A stretch of DNA of 64,000 nt from Streptomyces sp. NBC_01233 (GCF_035989305.1 NZ_CP108514.1:3472501-3536500), one strand, 5' to 3'. Counted from the first letter of the stretch, positions 1-8,462 are shown. Numbers and translations are program-made. The notes: generated by a model not told the origin, from the sequence alone.

Positions 1-177
1 GGGGTCGTCCAGGTCCACGTGCGACTGCGGGGCGCCGTCGATCAGCAGGGTCCAGGCGGCGGCGCGCTCGCGGTCCGGCTCCAGCTCCGCCCGGCCGCCG
101 TCCACCTGTCCGGCGACCGCCTCGGCGCTGCCGCGTCCGCGCTGCCTGCCCTTGTTCCTGTCCTTGTCTGCCACCAC
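1..177 (-). CDS. Spermidine synthase-like protein, N-terminal fragment
   Basis: Only the first 59 codons lie in the window, running off the left edge. The start is one of two consecutive GTG codons (177 or 174). After a charged, disordered head (ADKDRNKGRQRGRG) comes AWTLLIDGAPQSHVDLDDP, the opening strand-turn typical of actinobacterial spermidine synthase-like methyltransferase-fold proteins, which transfer aminopropyl groups or are of unproven substrate. The catalytic part is outside the window, so the activity cannot be judged. The family call rests on this one segment. It is the downstream neighbour of the small gene at 209-631 on the same strand and may be co-transcribed with it. Confidence 0.55.
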   Translation of the reverse strand, partial: MVADKDRNKGRQRGRGSAEAVAGQVDGGRAELEPDRERAAAWTLLIDGAPQSHVDLDDP

Positions 178-208
178 CCCATTGTGCCGGGCGGCAGCCG
201 GGGAGGGT

Positions 209-631
209 TCAGCGGCAGTTGTCCGCGGCCTCGATCAGCCGGGCCGCCTCGCCGAGCGCCGCGCGCAGCACCGCGGGGTCGGTGACCGGCCCGACGGCCT
301 CCGGCGGGAGCAGCCAGCCGGTGGAGCCCGCGGTGGGCGAGGCGGCGTCGCCGAAGCGCATCCCGCGCCCGTTGGTCTGCGTACAGGCACTGCCCGGCAG
401 GTCCCAGGCGTCGGCGGTGCCGGGCGGGACGAGGAATCCGAGGGTGTCGCCGGAGCCGTCGTGCAGGACGGGCCCGACCCCGCCGGCCTGGCTGGCGGCG
501 CGGCGGATGATGTCCACCGCCTCCAGACCCTGCCGGGTGGGCACGGTCACCAGGTCCAGATCGAGGCCCGGGGCCGTGCCGGGCTCGGACGCGGCGTTCG
601 TTCCAGTGCTCTCCATGCCGACCTCCACCAA
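209..631 (-). CDS. Small conserved hypothetical protein (140 aa)
   Basis: A 140-residue protein of normal Streptomyces codon use that I do not recognise. It has no signal peptide or membrane segment. The middle (GVGPVLHDGSGDTLGFLVPPGTADAWDLPGS) and the end (VGPVTDPAVLRAALGEAARLIEAADNC) read as a compact alpha/beta domain with Gly/Pro-rich turns. Similar small proteins occur beside primase/polymerase-like genes in streptomycetes, but that is only a weak resemblance. An alternative start is Met6. It lies 31 bp upstream of the spermidine synthase-like gene, in the same orientation. Confidence 0.6.
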   Translation of the reverse strand: MVEVGMESTGTNAASEPGTAPGLDLDLVTVPTRQGLEAVDIIRRAASQAGGVGPVLHDGSGDTLGFLVPPGTADAWDLPGSACTQTNGRGMRFGDAASPTAGSTGWLLPPEAVGPVTDPAVLRAALGEAARLIEAADNCR

Positions 632-866
632 GGGAACCCCTCCTCGATCCGTATCCGCATGGGTTCAACGCACGGGAACGTCAACGGGTGCGGCGGCAAG
701 ACGCTGCAAAGGATGGCAGTTCATGGCGGATCGCGGGTGAGATATCCGTTTTGTAGCCAAACATCGCATGAACACCCCGACGCTGGCGGTACGTTCATGC
801 GCGCCGGGCCCCACCCTCACACGTCACAGCACCGGCACTGCGGTCCTTGCCAGAGAGGTCACGTCC

Positions 867-2189
867 ATGGCGGCGTCCCCCCACTCACCCAACTCCACGT
901 TCCGGCGGCTGCGCGGGCAGCACTCCCCGGCCGAGTTCGCGGCCCTGGTGCGCCGGGCGGCGAAGGAGATCGGAGAAACGGTTTCCTGCGACGCCCGCTA
1001 CATCGGCCGGGTCGAGTCCGGCGAGATCCGCTGCCCCAACTACGCGTACGAGCGGGTCTTCCTCCATATGTTCCCCGGCCGCGCCCTGGCCGACCTGGGA
1101 TTCTCCCCGCGCGAGAGCGTGCGCGGGCGATCGGCGCAGCGCGATCCCCTCACCCCCGTCCCCACCCACCGTTCCCCTTCCAGTGCCAAGGAGAGCGACG
1201 TGCTGCGTCGCGCGTTCATGGCGGGCGGCTCCGCGACCGTGGCGGCCGCGACGCTCAGCCTCACCCTGCTCGGCGACACCCGCCGGCTCCCCTCCCGCGC
1301 CGGCGAGTCCGAGGCAGCCGCCGTCGAGGACGCGGTACGCCAGATCCGCCTGCTGGACGACCGGCACGGGGCCGACGCCCTGTACCGCAGGGCCGCCGAG
1401 CCCCTGCGCACCGCCTACGCCCTGCTCGACGCCGGGGCCACCCGGCAGTCCACCGAGGACCGGCTGCACGCGGGCGCCGGCGAACTGGCCGTCTCGGTCG
1501 GCTGGCTGGCCCACGACTCCGGCCGCTTCGACGACGCCCGCTCGCACTACGCGGAGGCCCTGGCGACGGCCCGGGTCGCGCGGGACGCGGGTCTGGAGGC
1601 GCACGCCTTCAGCAACATGGCCTTCCTGGCCCGGGACTGCGGCCGCTCCCGCGAGGCGGTACGGGCGGCCCAGGCGGGCCGCCGGGCCGCGCGCTCCCTC
1701 GGTTCCCCGCGGCTGCTGTCGCTGCTCGCCCTGCGGGAGGCCGGCGGCTGGGCGGGGCTGGCCGACCGCAAGGCCTGCGAGGACGCGCTGACCCGGGCCC
1801 ACACGGAGTTCTCCCGGGGCGGGGCCGACGGCGACCCCGAGTGGATGTCCTTCTTCGGCGAGGCGGAACTGGAGTTCCTGGAGGCGCGGTGCTGGGCGGC
1901 GCTCGGGGAACACGCCCGCGCGGCCCGGCACGCCCGGCGCGCCGCCGACCTCCAGGATCCGCACTTCGCCCGGAACGTCGCCCTCTACACCGCCGAGCTG
2001 GCCGGCGACCTGGCCCGCGCGGGCGCCCCGGACGAGGCCGCCTGGGCGGGTGGCCGGGTGCTGGACCTGCTGACCGAGGTCCAGTCCACCCGGGTCCGGT
2101 CGATGCTCTCGGAGACGGCGGGCGCGCTTGTTCCGCATCAGCGCTCTCCTCGGGTGGGGGCCTTCCTGGCCCGGCACGCCTCGGTCTGA
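867..2189 (+). CDS. XRE-like regulator with TPR-like C-terminal region
   Basis: 440 aa from ATG 867, chosen because AGAGAGG lies 9 nt upstream; longer in-frame starts lack a ribosome-binding site. Residues about 8-75 resemble the N-terminal DNA-binding region of Streptomyces TPR regulators (FRRLRGQHSP...YIGRVESGEIRCPNYAYERVF). A hydrophobic FMAGGSATVAAATLSLTLL stretch near residue 115 matches the Tat-like linker seen in this family. From about 150 to the end there are helical-hairpin repeats (for example DARSHYAEALATARVARDAG, EAHAFSNMAFLARDCG) like TPRs. It is probably a developmental or secondary-metabolism regulator; the ligand is unknown. It is followed, convergently, by the broken VOC gene. 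Confidence 0.7.
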   Translation: MAASPHSPNSTFRRLRGQHSPAEFAALVRRAAKEIGETVSCDARYIGRVESGEIRCPNYAYERVFLHMFPGRALADLGFSPRESVRGRSAQRDPLTPVPTHRSPSSAKESDVLRRAFMAGGSATVAAATLSLTLLGDTRRLPSRAGESEAAAVEDAVRQIRLLDDRHGADALYRRAAEPLRTAYALLDAGATRQSTEDRLHAGAGELAVSVGWLAHDSGRFDDARSHYAEALATARVARDAGLEAHAFSNMAFLARDCGRSREAVRAAQAGRRAARSLGSPRLLSLLALREAGGWAGLADRKACEDALTRAHTEFSRGGADGDPEWMSFFGEAELEFLEARCWAALGEHARAARHARRAADLQDPHFARNVALYTAELAGDLARAGAPDEAAWAGGRVLDLLTEVQSTRVRSMLSETAGALVPHQRSPRVGAFLARHASV

Positions 2190-2199
2190 CGGCGGAGCG

Positions 2200-2542
2200 T
2201 CAGCAGCCGAGGTACTCGTAGACCCCGCCCTCGGGGTGGCGCACCACCGCGCGGCGCCCGTTGGGCGTGGGGGCGGGGGCGGCGATCACCTCGCCCCCGG
2301 ACGCGGCGCAGTGCGCGACCGCCGCGTCCAGGTCGGCCACGGAGAGGGTGGCGGCCACTCCCGCGAACCGCTCGGCGATCGCGTCGGGCCCGCTGAACAG
2401 CAGGAACGGCCCGACGCTCGCCAGGTCCAGTCCGGCGAACTCGAACCGGGTCGCCGGGCTGGCCGGTCAGCCGTACGTAGAAGTCCAGGGCCGGCCCGAG
2501 ATCGTCCACGCGCCGCCGCAGCACCACGGAGGTAATCGTCAT
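2200..2542 (-). pseudogene. VOC (glyoxalase-like) protein, single frameshift
   Basis: Reading from ATG 2542 gives MTITSVVLRRRVDDLGPALDFYVRLTGQP, a VOC-fold N-terminus. The frame then runs into nonsense. Shifting by one base at a GGG run (about 2456-2458) restores RFEFAGLDLASVGPFLLFSG and, later, a typical VOC end (VVRHPEGGVYEYLGC) stopping at 2200. Dropping one G would give a clean ORF of about 113 codons. It is either a real frameshift pseudogene or a homopolymer sequencing error. The intact protein would be a small cytoplasmic metal-dependent or antibiotic-binding VOC protein. Confidence 0.75.
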
Positions 2543-2699
2543 GGCCCCATCCTCCCAGCCGCCCCTGCTCCCCAACTCCCTTGCGGCGGCCGTGTTTTAG
2601 CGGACTCCCCGGCCAACTCCCGCCGGTTTGGCCCCACCCCGGGAACGCTGCCCGTTCCCGGCGCCGCGGCTGGGGCTCCGCCCGGCGGACCCCCGCGCC

Positions 2700-2776
2700 T
2701 CAAGCGCCGGTCAGGCTGAAAGACCGGGGCTCCGCCCCGAACCCCGCTCCTCAAGCGCCGGAGGGGCTGAAGAGAC
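2700..2776 (+). repeat. GGGGCTCCGCCCC-type dispersed repeat, copy A
   Basis: Core GGCTGAAAGACCGGGGCTCC followed by GCCCCGAACCCCGCTCCTCA and AGCGCCGGAGGGGCTGAA. The same string, with small changes, recurs at 27787-27870, twice at 41815-41940 (opposite strand) and in degenerate form near 47310-47360 (opposite strand). The inner CGGGGCTCCGCCCCG is palindromic, so the transcript could form a hairpin. It lies between genes, as this repeat type usually does in Streptomyces. Confidence 0.75.
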
Positions 2777-2811
2777 CCGTCGCTTTCGCCGGGGACGGGT
2801 GCGTGCCGGGG

Positions 2812-2910
2812 CGCTCCCCGCAGGGCGTCGAACGCAATGCGGCCCGGCCCTCCGACCCCCCGCCACGTTCGGCGCCCGAGGAGACGCCCCGGCGCGCGCC
2901 CGGCCCCACC
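2812..2910 (+). repeat. About 100-bp dispersed repeat, copy 1
   Basis: Begins GTGCCGGGGCGCTCCCCGCA and runs through CTCCGACCCCCCGCCACGTT to GAGACGCCCCGGCGCGCGCC. The reverse complement of 46006-46115 matches nearly base for base, the main differences lying in the GCGGCCCGG / CCCCTCGG segment. No protein is evident in either copy. It is distinct from the GGGGCTCCGCCCC repeat that precedes it. Confidence 0.75.
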
Positions 2911-3026
2911 CCTCCCCCAAGCCCCGGCGAAGCCCGCCGCCCCGGCCCCGCACGAGCGGCGCAGCCGACCGGCCCGGCCCCGGCGCAGCCGCTCGGCGCA
3001 GCCGCCCCCGTTGCGACGGACGCCTT

Positions 3027-3431
3027 TCAGGCGGATTCCGCGGGAGTGCCGTCGGGCCTGCGGCCGCAGGCGGCCGCCAGGACGACGGACACATCGGCCT
3101 CCGGGACGGCGGTACGGACCTCCGCCAGGACGCCGGGAAAGTCCTCGTCGTCGATGAAGCCCAGGTACTCCCGGCGCAACCGGTGGACGACCTCGAAGAG
3201 TTCGGGCCGCAGCCTCATCCAGGCGCGGGACGTGCGGACTTCCTCGTCGACCTGGTCCATGAACCAGCGCATGACGTCGTACGGGATGTCGCCGCGCCGC
3301 CCGTCGGGGTCGAAACACACCGTCGGCTCCCGCGCCGGGTCCTCGTCGGGCACGACCGCGGTCAACAGGCTCCGCTGTTCGGCGACGCGTTCCAGCTCCA
3401 GGTACCAGGCGTCATCGCGTACGGAGTACAT
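3027..3431 (-). CDS. Conserved hypothetical protein (134 aa)
   Basis: 134 aa with a credible acidic cytoplasmic composition, unlike the overlapping Arg/Pro-rich frames. Visible features are MYSVRDDAWYLELERVAEQR at the N-terminus, DIPYDVMRWFMDQVDEEVR in the middle and RLRREYLGFIDDEDFPGVLAEVR toward the end. It is mostly helical with no membrane segment. I do not recognise a family. It lies downstream of the histidine phosphatase gene on the same strand, about 100 bp away, and may share its transcript. Confidence 0.6.
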   Translation of the reverse strand: MYSVRDDAWYLELERVAEQRSLLTAVVPDEDPAREPTVCFDPDGRRGDIPYDVMRWFMDQVDEEVRTSRAWMRLRPELFEVVHRLRREYLGFIDDEDFPGVLAEVRTAVPEADVSVVLAAACGRRPDGTPAESA

Positions 3432-3534
3432 CGCGATGATCGCGTAGTCGCCGGGCGCGGGTTGGTCATGGCACGGATGTTGTCACGGCGCCTGGGACGT
3501 GTCCTTCGGGTTTCGGCTCCGAAGGACACCCCTC

Positions 3535-4131
3535 CTAGGCGTCGAGGTGTCCGGTGTCGTTCCAGCGTTCCAGGGCGGGGGCGCCGTAGGCCCAGCCGAG
3601 GACCGAGAGGGAGGTGGGTTCCAGGCGGATGCGGGCGCCGAAGGAGGCTTCGAAGCCGAGCCAGCGGGCGGCGAGGGTGCGCAGGATGTGGCCGTGGGCG
3701 AAGACGAGGACGTCGCGCTCCGCCGAGCGGGCCCAGGCGACGACCTCGTCCGCGCGCGCCGCGATGTCGGCGACGGACTCGCCGCCCGGGACCCCGTCGC
3801 GCCAGATCAGCCAGCCGGGCCGGATCGCCTGGATCTCGGCCGGGGTCATGCCCTCGTAGTCGCCGTAGTCCCACTCCAGCAGGGCGTCCCACGGCTCCGC
3901 CCGGACGCCGAAGCCCGCCAGGTCGCAGCTCTCGCTCGCGCGGGCCAGCGGACTGGTGCGGACCTCGATGCCGGGCAGGTTGTTCCACGGGTCGCGGGCC
4001 AGCCGCTCGCCGAGCAGCTTCGCACCCCGCTTGCCCTCCTCCAGCAGGGGCACGTCCGTGCGTCCGGTGTGCTTGCCGAGCTGGGACCACGCCGTCTGGC
4101 CGTGGCGGGCCAGCAGGATGCGGGGGGCCAT
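3535..4131 (-). CDS. Histidine phosphatase family protein
   Basis: 198 aa. LLARHGQT (R9-H10-G11) is the phosphohistidine motif of the phosphoglycerate mutase-like superfamily. R64 in SPLARA, E86 in [11 protein letters not shown] and H146 in VFAHGHILR complete the catalytic pocket. Length and motifs fit the cytosolic broad-specificity phosphatase branch (CobC/GpmB-like) rather than glycolytic mutases. The substrate is not evident. It is divergent from the nuclease-helicase operon at 4310-8414; the 178-bp interval must carry both promoters and contains two GTGCGAGTT direct repeats near 4147-4177. Confidence 0.85.
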   Translation of the reverse strand: MAPRILLARHGQTAWSQLGKHTGRTDVPLLEEGKRGAKLLGERLARDPWNNLPGIEVRTSPLARASESCDLAGFGVRAEPWDALLEWDYGDYEGMTPAEIQAIRPGWLIWRDGVPGGESVADIAARADEVVAWARSAERDVLVFAHGHILRTLAARWLGFEASFGARIRLEPTSLSVLGWAYGAPALERWNDTGHLDA

Positions 4132-4309
4132 GGGGTTCTCCCGTTTCGTGCGAGTTCGTAGGAGTTGGTGCGAGTTAGTGCGTTTTTCCGGTCATTCAGT
4201 CGTCCGTCCATCATCCAACACGTGGACGGGGGAGGACTCCACCTGCCCCCCGGCGCCGGTTTCCGCGCTAAGTCCACGATTGTCAGTGGCGGATGGGACA
4301 CTTCCGCCC

Positions 4310-5446
4310 GTGAGCTCCTACCCGCCCAGCAGCCCCGCGCAGCCGACCACACTGCGGCAGCGGCTCGCCGGCCTGCGCGGCCCGGCCGTGCCGCCCCGTC
4401 CGCTCGACGCCCGGGCGCTGGCTGCCCTCGCCGCCAACCCCGGCTGCGGCAGACGGGCCCTGCTCGACGGCGCCGGCGTGGACAAGAACGCCCTCGCCAC
4501 GGCCCTCGGCTCGCCCGCCGCCTTCGGGCAGTCGCAGTTCGCCATAGTCCGCGGGAACTCCTTCGAGGCCAAGGTCAAGGGCGACGGCGGGGCCGAGCTG
4601 CTGCGGCTGGTCCACGCGCACCTCGACCCGGCCGCCGAGCCCCCCGGCGCGGGCGCCCGTGTCCCCGACCTCACGGCCGCCGGGCCCGAGGGCCGCGCCG
4701 CCCGCACCGCGCTCGCCCTGCGCGAGGCCACCGCGGCGCAGGCGTGGACCCTGCTGGACCACCCGATGCTGGCCCTGGAGGTGGCCGGCTCCCCCGCCTA
4801 CCTGGAGCCGGACGCCGTGGTCGTGCATCCCGACGGCCGCTGGACCGTGGTGGAGATCAAGTCGTTCCCGATGATCGACGGGGCCGCGGACGCCGCGAAG
4901 GTGGGCGCCGCCGCCCGCCAGGCCGCCGTGTACGTGCTGGCGCTGGAGAAGACCGCCGGGAAGCTGGAGGGCGCCGAGGTCGGGCACACCGTGCTGCTGG
5001 TCTGCCCGAAGGACTTCTCCAACCTGCCCACCGCCTCCCCCGTCGACATCCGCCGCGAGCGTTCCGTGACCCGGCGCCAGCTGGACCGGCTGACCCGGGT
5101 CGAGGAGCTGGCCGCGGCGCTGCCCGAGGGCCTCAGCTTCGACCCGGAGCGGACCGCCGAGGAGCTGTCCGAGGCCGTGGCCGCGGTGGACGCCTCCTAC
5201 GCCCCCGAGTGCCTAGCCGCCTGCGAGCTGGCCTTCCACTGCCGGGACCGGGCCCGTACCGCGGGCGTGGTGACCGCGCTGGGCCGTTCCGTACGGGGCG
5301 AGCTGGGCGCGCTGACCACCGTCGAGGAGGCCCTCGCGGCGGCCGCCGGGGCCGGCTGCGCCGAGGATCCGACCGCCGCCGCGCTGCACCGCGCGGCGCG
5401 GCTGCGCGCCGAGGCGCTGGAGTCGGCGGCGGGGGTCGTCGCATGA
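4310..5446 (+). CDS. Cas4-like PD-(D/E)XK nuclease with putative Fe-S cluster
   Basis: 378 aa from GTG 4310 (VSSYPPSSPAQPTT); upstream extensions read the divergent promoter. The nuclease core is E86 in RGNSFEAKV, D168 in YLEPDAVVV, E182-x-K184 in VVEIKSF and Q204 in RQAAVYVLAL. That is the RecB/Cas4-type PD-(D/E)XK order, including the QxxxY helix. C46 near the N-terminus plus C301-x3-C305-x5-C311 near the C-terminus match the one-plus-three cysteine plan of the [4Fe-4S] cluster in Cas4, AddB and Dna2, although the first spacing is 3 rather than 2. It overlaps the next gene by ATGA. It is inferred to be the nuclease subunit working with the helicase at 7041-8414. Confidence 0.75.
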   Translation: MSSYPPSSPAQPTTLRQRLAGLRGPAVPPRPLDARALAALAANPGCGRRALLDGAGVDKNALATALGSPAAFGQSQFAIVRGNSFEAKVKGDGGAELLRLVHAHLDPAAEPPGAGARVPDLTAAGPEGRAARTALALREATAAQAWTLLDHPMLALEVAGSPAYLEPDAVVVHPDGRWTVVEIKSFPMIDGAADAAKVGAAARQAAVYVLALEKTAGKLEGAEVGHTVLLVCPKDFSNLPTASPVDIRRERSVTRRQLDRLTRVEELAAALPEGLSFDPERTAEELSEAVAAVDASYAPECLAACELAFHCRDRARTAGVVTALGRSVRGELGALTTVEEALAAAAGAGCAEDPTAAALHRAARLRAEALESAAGVVA

Positions 5447-7044
5447 GCCTGCTGAACACGCTGGCCCGGCTGGAGGCCGTACGGGCGGGCCGCGCCCAGC
5501 CGCTGGCGACCGTACGGCACCGCCACCTGAGCGAGCGCCCGATGGTCTTCGTGCCGCTGACCACGGCCGGTGAGGCCGGGGCTCCGCTGGGCGCGCTGGT
5601 CGGCACGGACCGGCACGCGCCGCAGGTGTTCGTGATACCCCAGCCCCGCGACCGGGACCTGCGCTGGGCGTTCCTCGCGGACCTCGCGGTCCACGTGCTG
5701 GCCCACATCGACGCGTACGCGGACGCCGTGGAGCCGGCCGAGCGCAGCGAGACCGACCCGGAGACGGGCAAGCGGGTCAAGGTGGAGACCGAGCTGTGCG
5801 TGGACGCGCCGCAGCTGATCGTGCCGAGCCGGGCGGGCATCGAGTTCCTGCGGCTGCTGGGGCGGTCGATGCGGTTCCGGCGCACCGCCGAGGAGGAACC
5901 GGAGAATCCGTATCCGGCGCCCTCGCAGGTGCCGATGCTGGGCCGCTGGTTCACCCACCTCGCCGAGCGCTCCCGGGTGCCCGGATCCTCGATGCTGCTG
6001 GCGGCGACGGACCTGCTGTCCCGGCACTGGGCGACCGGCCAGAGCAATCTGGAGGACCAGCACCTGGGCGCGCTGCTGGGCTGGATCGACCCGCCCGAAG
6101 GCCTCTCGGGGGCCGAGGCGGCGCTCCGGGCGGAGCTGGGCCGCGACGGGGAGGGCCGGCTGCTGTGCCCGCCGGCCGGCCCGGCCACCGACCCGGCCTT
6201 CGACAACAAGCTGCTGGCCCCGGCGATCGCCCGCTACGACGCGGCGCGCACGGCCCTGGCCGCCGGGCCCGGGGACGACGACCGCGAGGTGCGCAACGTC
6301 GAAGGGGTCCGCAAGGCCGAGGAGGCCGTGCGCCGGCTGGTCGTGGACCAGATGTCGAACACCTGGTGGGCGACGTGGGAGGCGATCGACCTGCTGCGCA
6401 CCCTGCCGCCGGGTGAGCGCGCGGAGGAGCGCTGGACGCGCGACCGCTGGTCGTACACCGGCCACCGGGACCGCGTACGGGCGGGCGAGCCGCCGCAGCC
6501 GCGCCGCGACGACGCGGTGACGGCGGCCCAGAAGCTGGCCACGCGGGAGACCGAGCAGGTGCGGCTGGACGCGCAGGAGGCGCTGGACGACCCCCTGGTC
6601 ATGGCGGGCCGGCGCCTCGCGGGCGAGGCCTTCGCCGGCGAGGTCACCGAGGTGGTGATGGAGTGGACGGAGTCGAAGCGGCCGAGCCCGCGCCCACTGG
6701 TGACGGTGGCCACGGAGGACCGGCCGCAGCTCGCGGAAGGGGGCGGCGGGAAGGTGTTCCGTTCGCTGGACGGTCGCCCGCAGAGCGCGCAGTTCGTACG
6801 CTTCGAGGAGGACGGGCGGCTGGTGCTGCGGCTCCTCGACAAGATGGGCCGCGGCCGGGAGCCGGAGCCGGGCTCGGTGCCGGAGAAGGGCGACCGGGTG
6901 TGCTGGACGCTCTTCGAGCACGACGCGCGCGGCGGCCCGAAGCTCCCGGAGCCGGAGCAGACGCCGTGGACCCACGGCGGCCCGCCGGGGCACCTGAGCG
7001 CCGTCCCCCTGCCCGATGCCGTGACCGACGAGGACCTGCTGTGA
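5443..7044 (+). CDS. Unknown protein of the nuclease-helicase operon (533 aa)
   Basis: 533 aa starting at an ATG that overlaps the previous stop (ATGA) and ending at a stop that overlaps the next start (GTGA). It must be translated together with both neighbours. The sequence is cytosolic, acidic and mainly helical. Notable parts are MVFVPLTTAGEAGAPLGALV (28-47), a helical centre (FTHLAERSRVPGSSMLLAAT) and a C-terminal beta-rich portion from about 400 (EVTEVVMEWTESKRPSPRPL, FVRFEEDGRLVLRLLDKMG) that could be an OB- or SH3-like module. No enzyme motif is visible. I do not recognise the family. By position it is the third component of a Dna2/AddAB-like machine. Confidence 0.75.
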   Translation: MSLLNTLARLEAVRAGRAQPLATVRHRHLSERPMVFVPLTTAGEAGAPLGALVGTDRHAPQVFVIPQPRDRDLRWAFLADLAVHVLAHIDAYADAVEPAERSETDPETGKRVKVETELCVDAPQLIVPSRAGIEFLRLLGRSMRFRRTAEEEPENPYPAPSQVPMLGRWFTHLAERSRVPGSSMLLAATDLLSRHWATGQSNLEDQHLGALLGWIDPPEGLSGAEAALRAELGRDGEGRLLCPPAGPATDPAFDNKLLAPAIARYDAARTALAAGPGDDDREVRNVEGVRKAEEAVRRLVVDQMSNTWWATWEAIDLLRTLPPGERAEERWTRDRWSYTGHRDRVRAGEPPQPRRDDAVTAAQKLATRETEQVRLDAQEALDDPLVMAGRRLAGEAFAGEVTEVVMEWTESKRPSPRPLVTVATEDRPQLAEGGGGKVFRSLDGRPQSAQFVRFEEDGRLVLRLLDKMGRGREPEPGSVPEKGDRVCWTLFEHDARGGPKLPEPEQTPWTHGGPPGHLSAVPLPDAVTDEDLL

Positions 7045-8414
7045 CCGCGACCGCATCCTTCGACCCCGGGGCCGCGGCCGCCGAGGCGACCGCCGCGATC
7101 CTGCACGACACCCTGCACGGGGCCGAGCGGGGCGTGGTCGTCGACTCCCCGCCCGGAGCCGGCAAGTCCACGCTCGTGGTGCGGGCGGCCCGGGAGCTGG
7201 CCGCGGCCGGGCGCCGGCTGATGGTGGTGGCGCAGACGAACGCACAGGTCGACGACCTGGTGCTGCGGCTCGCCGACAAGGACCCGGAGCTGCGGGTCGG
7301 CCGACTGCACAGCAGCGAGGGCGACGCGTACGACCCGGCGCTGCGGGAGCTGCCCTCGGTGACCCTCTCGGCGAAGCCGGGGGACCTCGCGGAGCTGCCG
7401 GTCACCATCTCCACGGCGGCGAAGTGGGCCTTCGTCAAGGACGTCGAGCCCTGGCAGCACGCCATCGTCGACGAGGCGTACCAGATGCGCTCGGACGCGC
7501 TGCTGGCCGTGGCCGGGCTGTTCGAGCGGGCGCTGTTCGTGGGCGACCCGGGGCAGTTGGACCCCTTCAGCGTGGTCGGCGCGGAGCAGTGGGCGGGCCT
7601 GTCCTACGACCCCTCCGCCTCGGCGGTGAGCACGCTGCTCGCGCACAATCCGCAGCTGCCGCAGCACCGGCTGCCGGTGTCCTGGCGACTCCCGGCCACG
7701 GCGGCGCCGCTGGTCTCCCGCGCGTTCTACCCGTACACGCAGTTCCGCAGCGGTACGGGCCCGGGCGAGCGGCGGCTGTCGTACGGGGTCCCCTCGGACG
7801 GGTCGGGCCCGGACCGGGTGCTGGACGAGGCCGCCGAGGCGGGCTGGGGCCTGCTGGAGCTGCCCGCGCGGCACACCCCGCGCACCGACCCGGAGGCCGT
7901 CGGGGCGGTGGCCCTGGTGGTCCGCCGCGCCCTGGACCGCGGAGCGGTGACCTCCGACGAGCAGTCCGAGGGCCCGTCCCCGCTGACGGCCGACCGGATC
8001 GCGGTCGGCACCGCCCACCGTGACCAGGCGGCCGCGGTCCGCGCGGCGCTGGCCGGACTCGGGGTCACCGGGGTCACGGTGGACACCGCGAACCGCCTCC
8101 AGGGCCGCGAGTACGACCTCACGGTGGTCCTCCACCCCCTGTCGGGCCGCCCGGACGCGACGGCCTTCCACCTGGAGACGGGCCGCCTGTGCGTCCTGGC
8201 CTCCCGGCACCGGCACGCGTGCGTGGTGGTGGCCCGGGCGGGCATAGCGGAACTCCTGGACGACCACCCCTCGACGGAACCGGTCCAGCTGGGCGTGACG
8301 GTGAAGTTCCCCCACTCATCCGGGCAACTACCAGTCGGCCCGGATGGCTGGGAGGCGATGTACACCGTCTGGGAGCACCTGCAACAGCATCGGGTGCCAT
8401 GGGCGCCCGCTTGA
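7041..8414 (+). CDS. SF1 (Dna2/Upf1-like) DNA helicase
   Basis: 457 aa from GTG 7041. SF1 motifs appear in order: I SPPGAGKST (36-44), Ia QTNAQVDDL (65-73), II VDEAYQM (143-149), III VGDPGQLDPF (168-177), IV SWRLP, V TANRLQGREYDLTVV and VI LASRHRHACVVV. The QLDP and LQGREYD forms are closest to SF1B (Dna2/Upf1). It lacks the large insertions of UvrD/AddA. The last 24 codons (from GGC 8346) lie beyond a recombination site: a second version of this 3' end is stranded at 14039-14107. The present C-terminus was therefore supplied by the inserted element. It is predicted to unwind DNA for the Cas4-like nuclease. Confidence 0.85.
   Translation: MTATASFDPGAAAAEATAAILHDTLHGAERGVVVDSPPGAGKSTLVVRAARELAAAGRRLMVVAQTNAQVDDLVLRLADKDPELRVGRLHSSEGDAYDPALRELPSVTLSAKPGDLAELPVTISTAAKWAFVKDVEPWQHAIVDEAYQMRSDALLAVAGLFERALFVGDPGQLDPFSVVGAEQWAGLSYDPSASAVSTLLAHNPQLPQHRLPVSWRLPATAAPLVSRAFYPYTQFRSGTGPGERRLSYGVPSDGSGPDRVLDEAAEAGWGLLELPARHTPRTDPEAVGAVALVVRRALDRGAVTSDEQSEGPSPLTADRIAVGTAHRDQAAAVRAALAGLGVTGVTVDTANRLQGREYDLTVVLHPLSGRPDATAFHLETGRLCVLASRHRHACVVVARAGIAELLDDHPSTEPVQLGVTVKFPHSSGQLPVGPDGWEAMYTVWEHLQQHRVPWAPA
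8346..8360 (+). other. attL core of the serine-recombinase element
   Basis: GGCTGGGAGGCGATG lies inside the last codons of the helicase gene and is repeated exactly at 14042-14056, 46 bp from the recombinase start codon. The base pattern GGA-Y before it is also shared. Left flank plus right flank would restore an uninterrupted helicase gene, so these are the predicted crossover sites. Confidence 0.7.
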
Positions 8415-8426
8415 CCTAGCGAGCCA

Positions 8427-8462
8427 CCCTAGAGCCCCTGGCACCCGCCGGGGACTCTAGGG
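8427..8462. terminator. Bidirectional hairpin after the helicase gene
   Basis: CCCTAGAG (8427-8434) pairs with CTCTAGGG (8455-8462), with extra GC pairing inside. It lies between two convergent stops (8414 and 8490). No T-run follows, as is usual in Streptomyces. Confidence 0.65.

Larger units (their letters stand above)
2543..3026. other. Gene-free spacer made of dispersed repeats
   Basis: 484 bp with no credible gene. It holds one copy of the GGGGCTCCGCCCC-type repeat (about 2700-2776) and one copy of a second dispersed repeat (about 2812-2910) that returns inverted at 46006-46115. The remaining 2911-3026 is low-complexity GC-rich sequence. Open frames here are artefacts of base composition. 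Confidence 0.7.
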
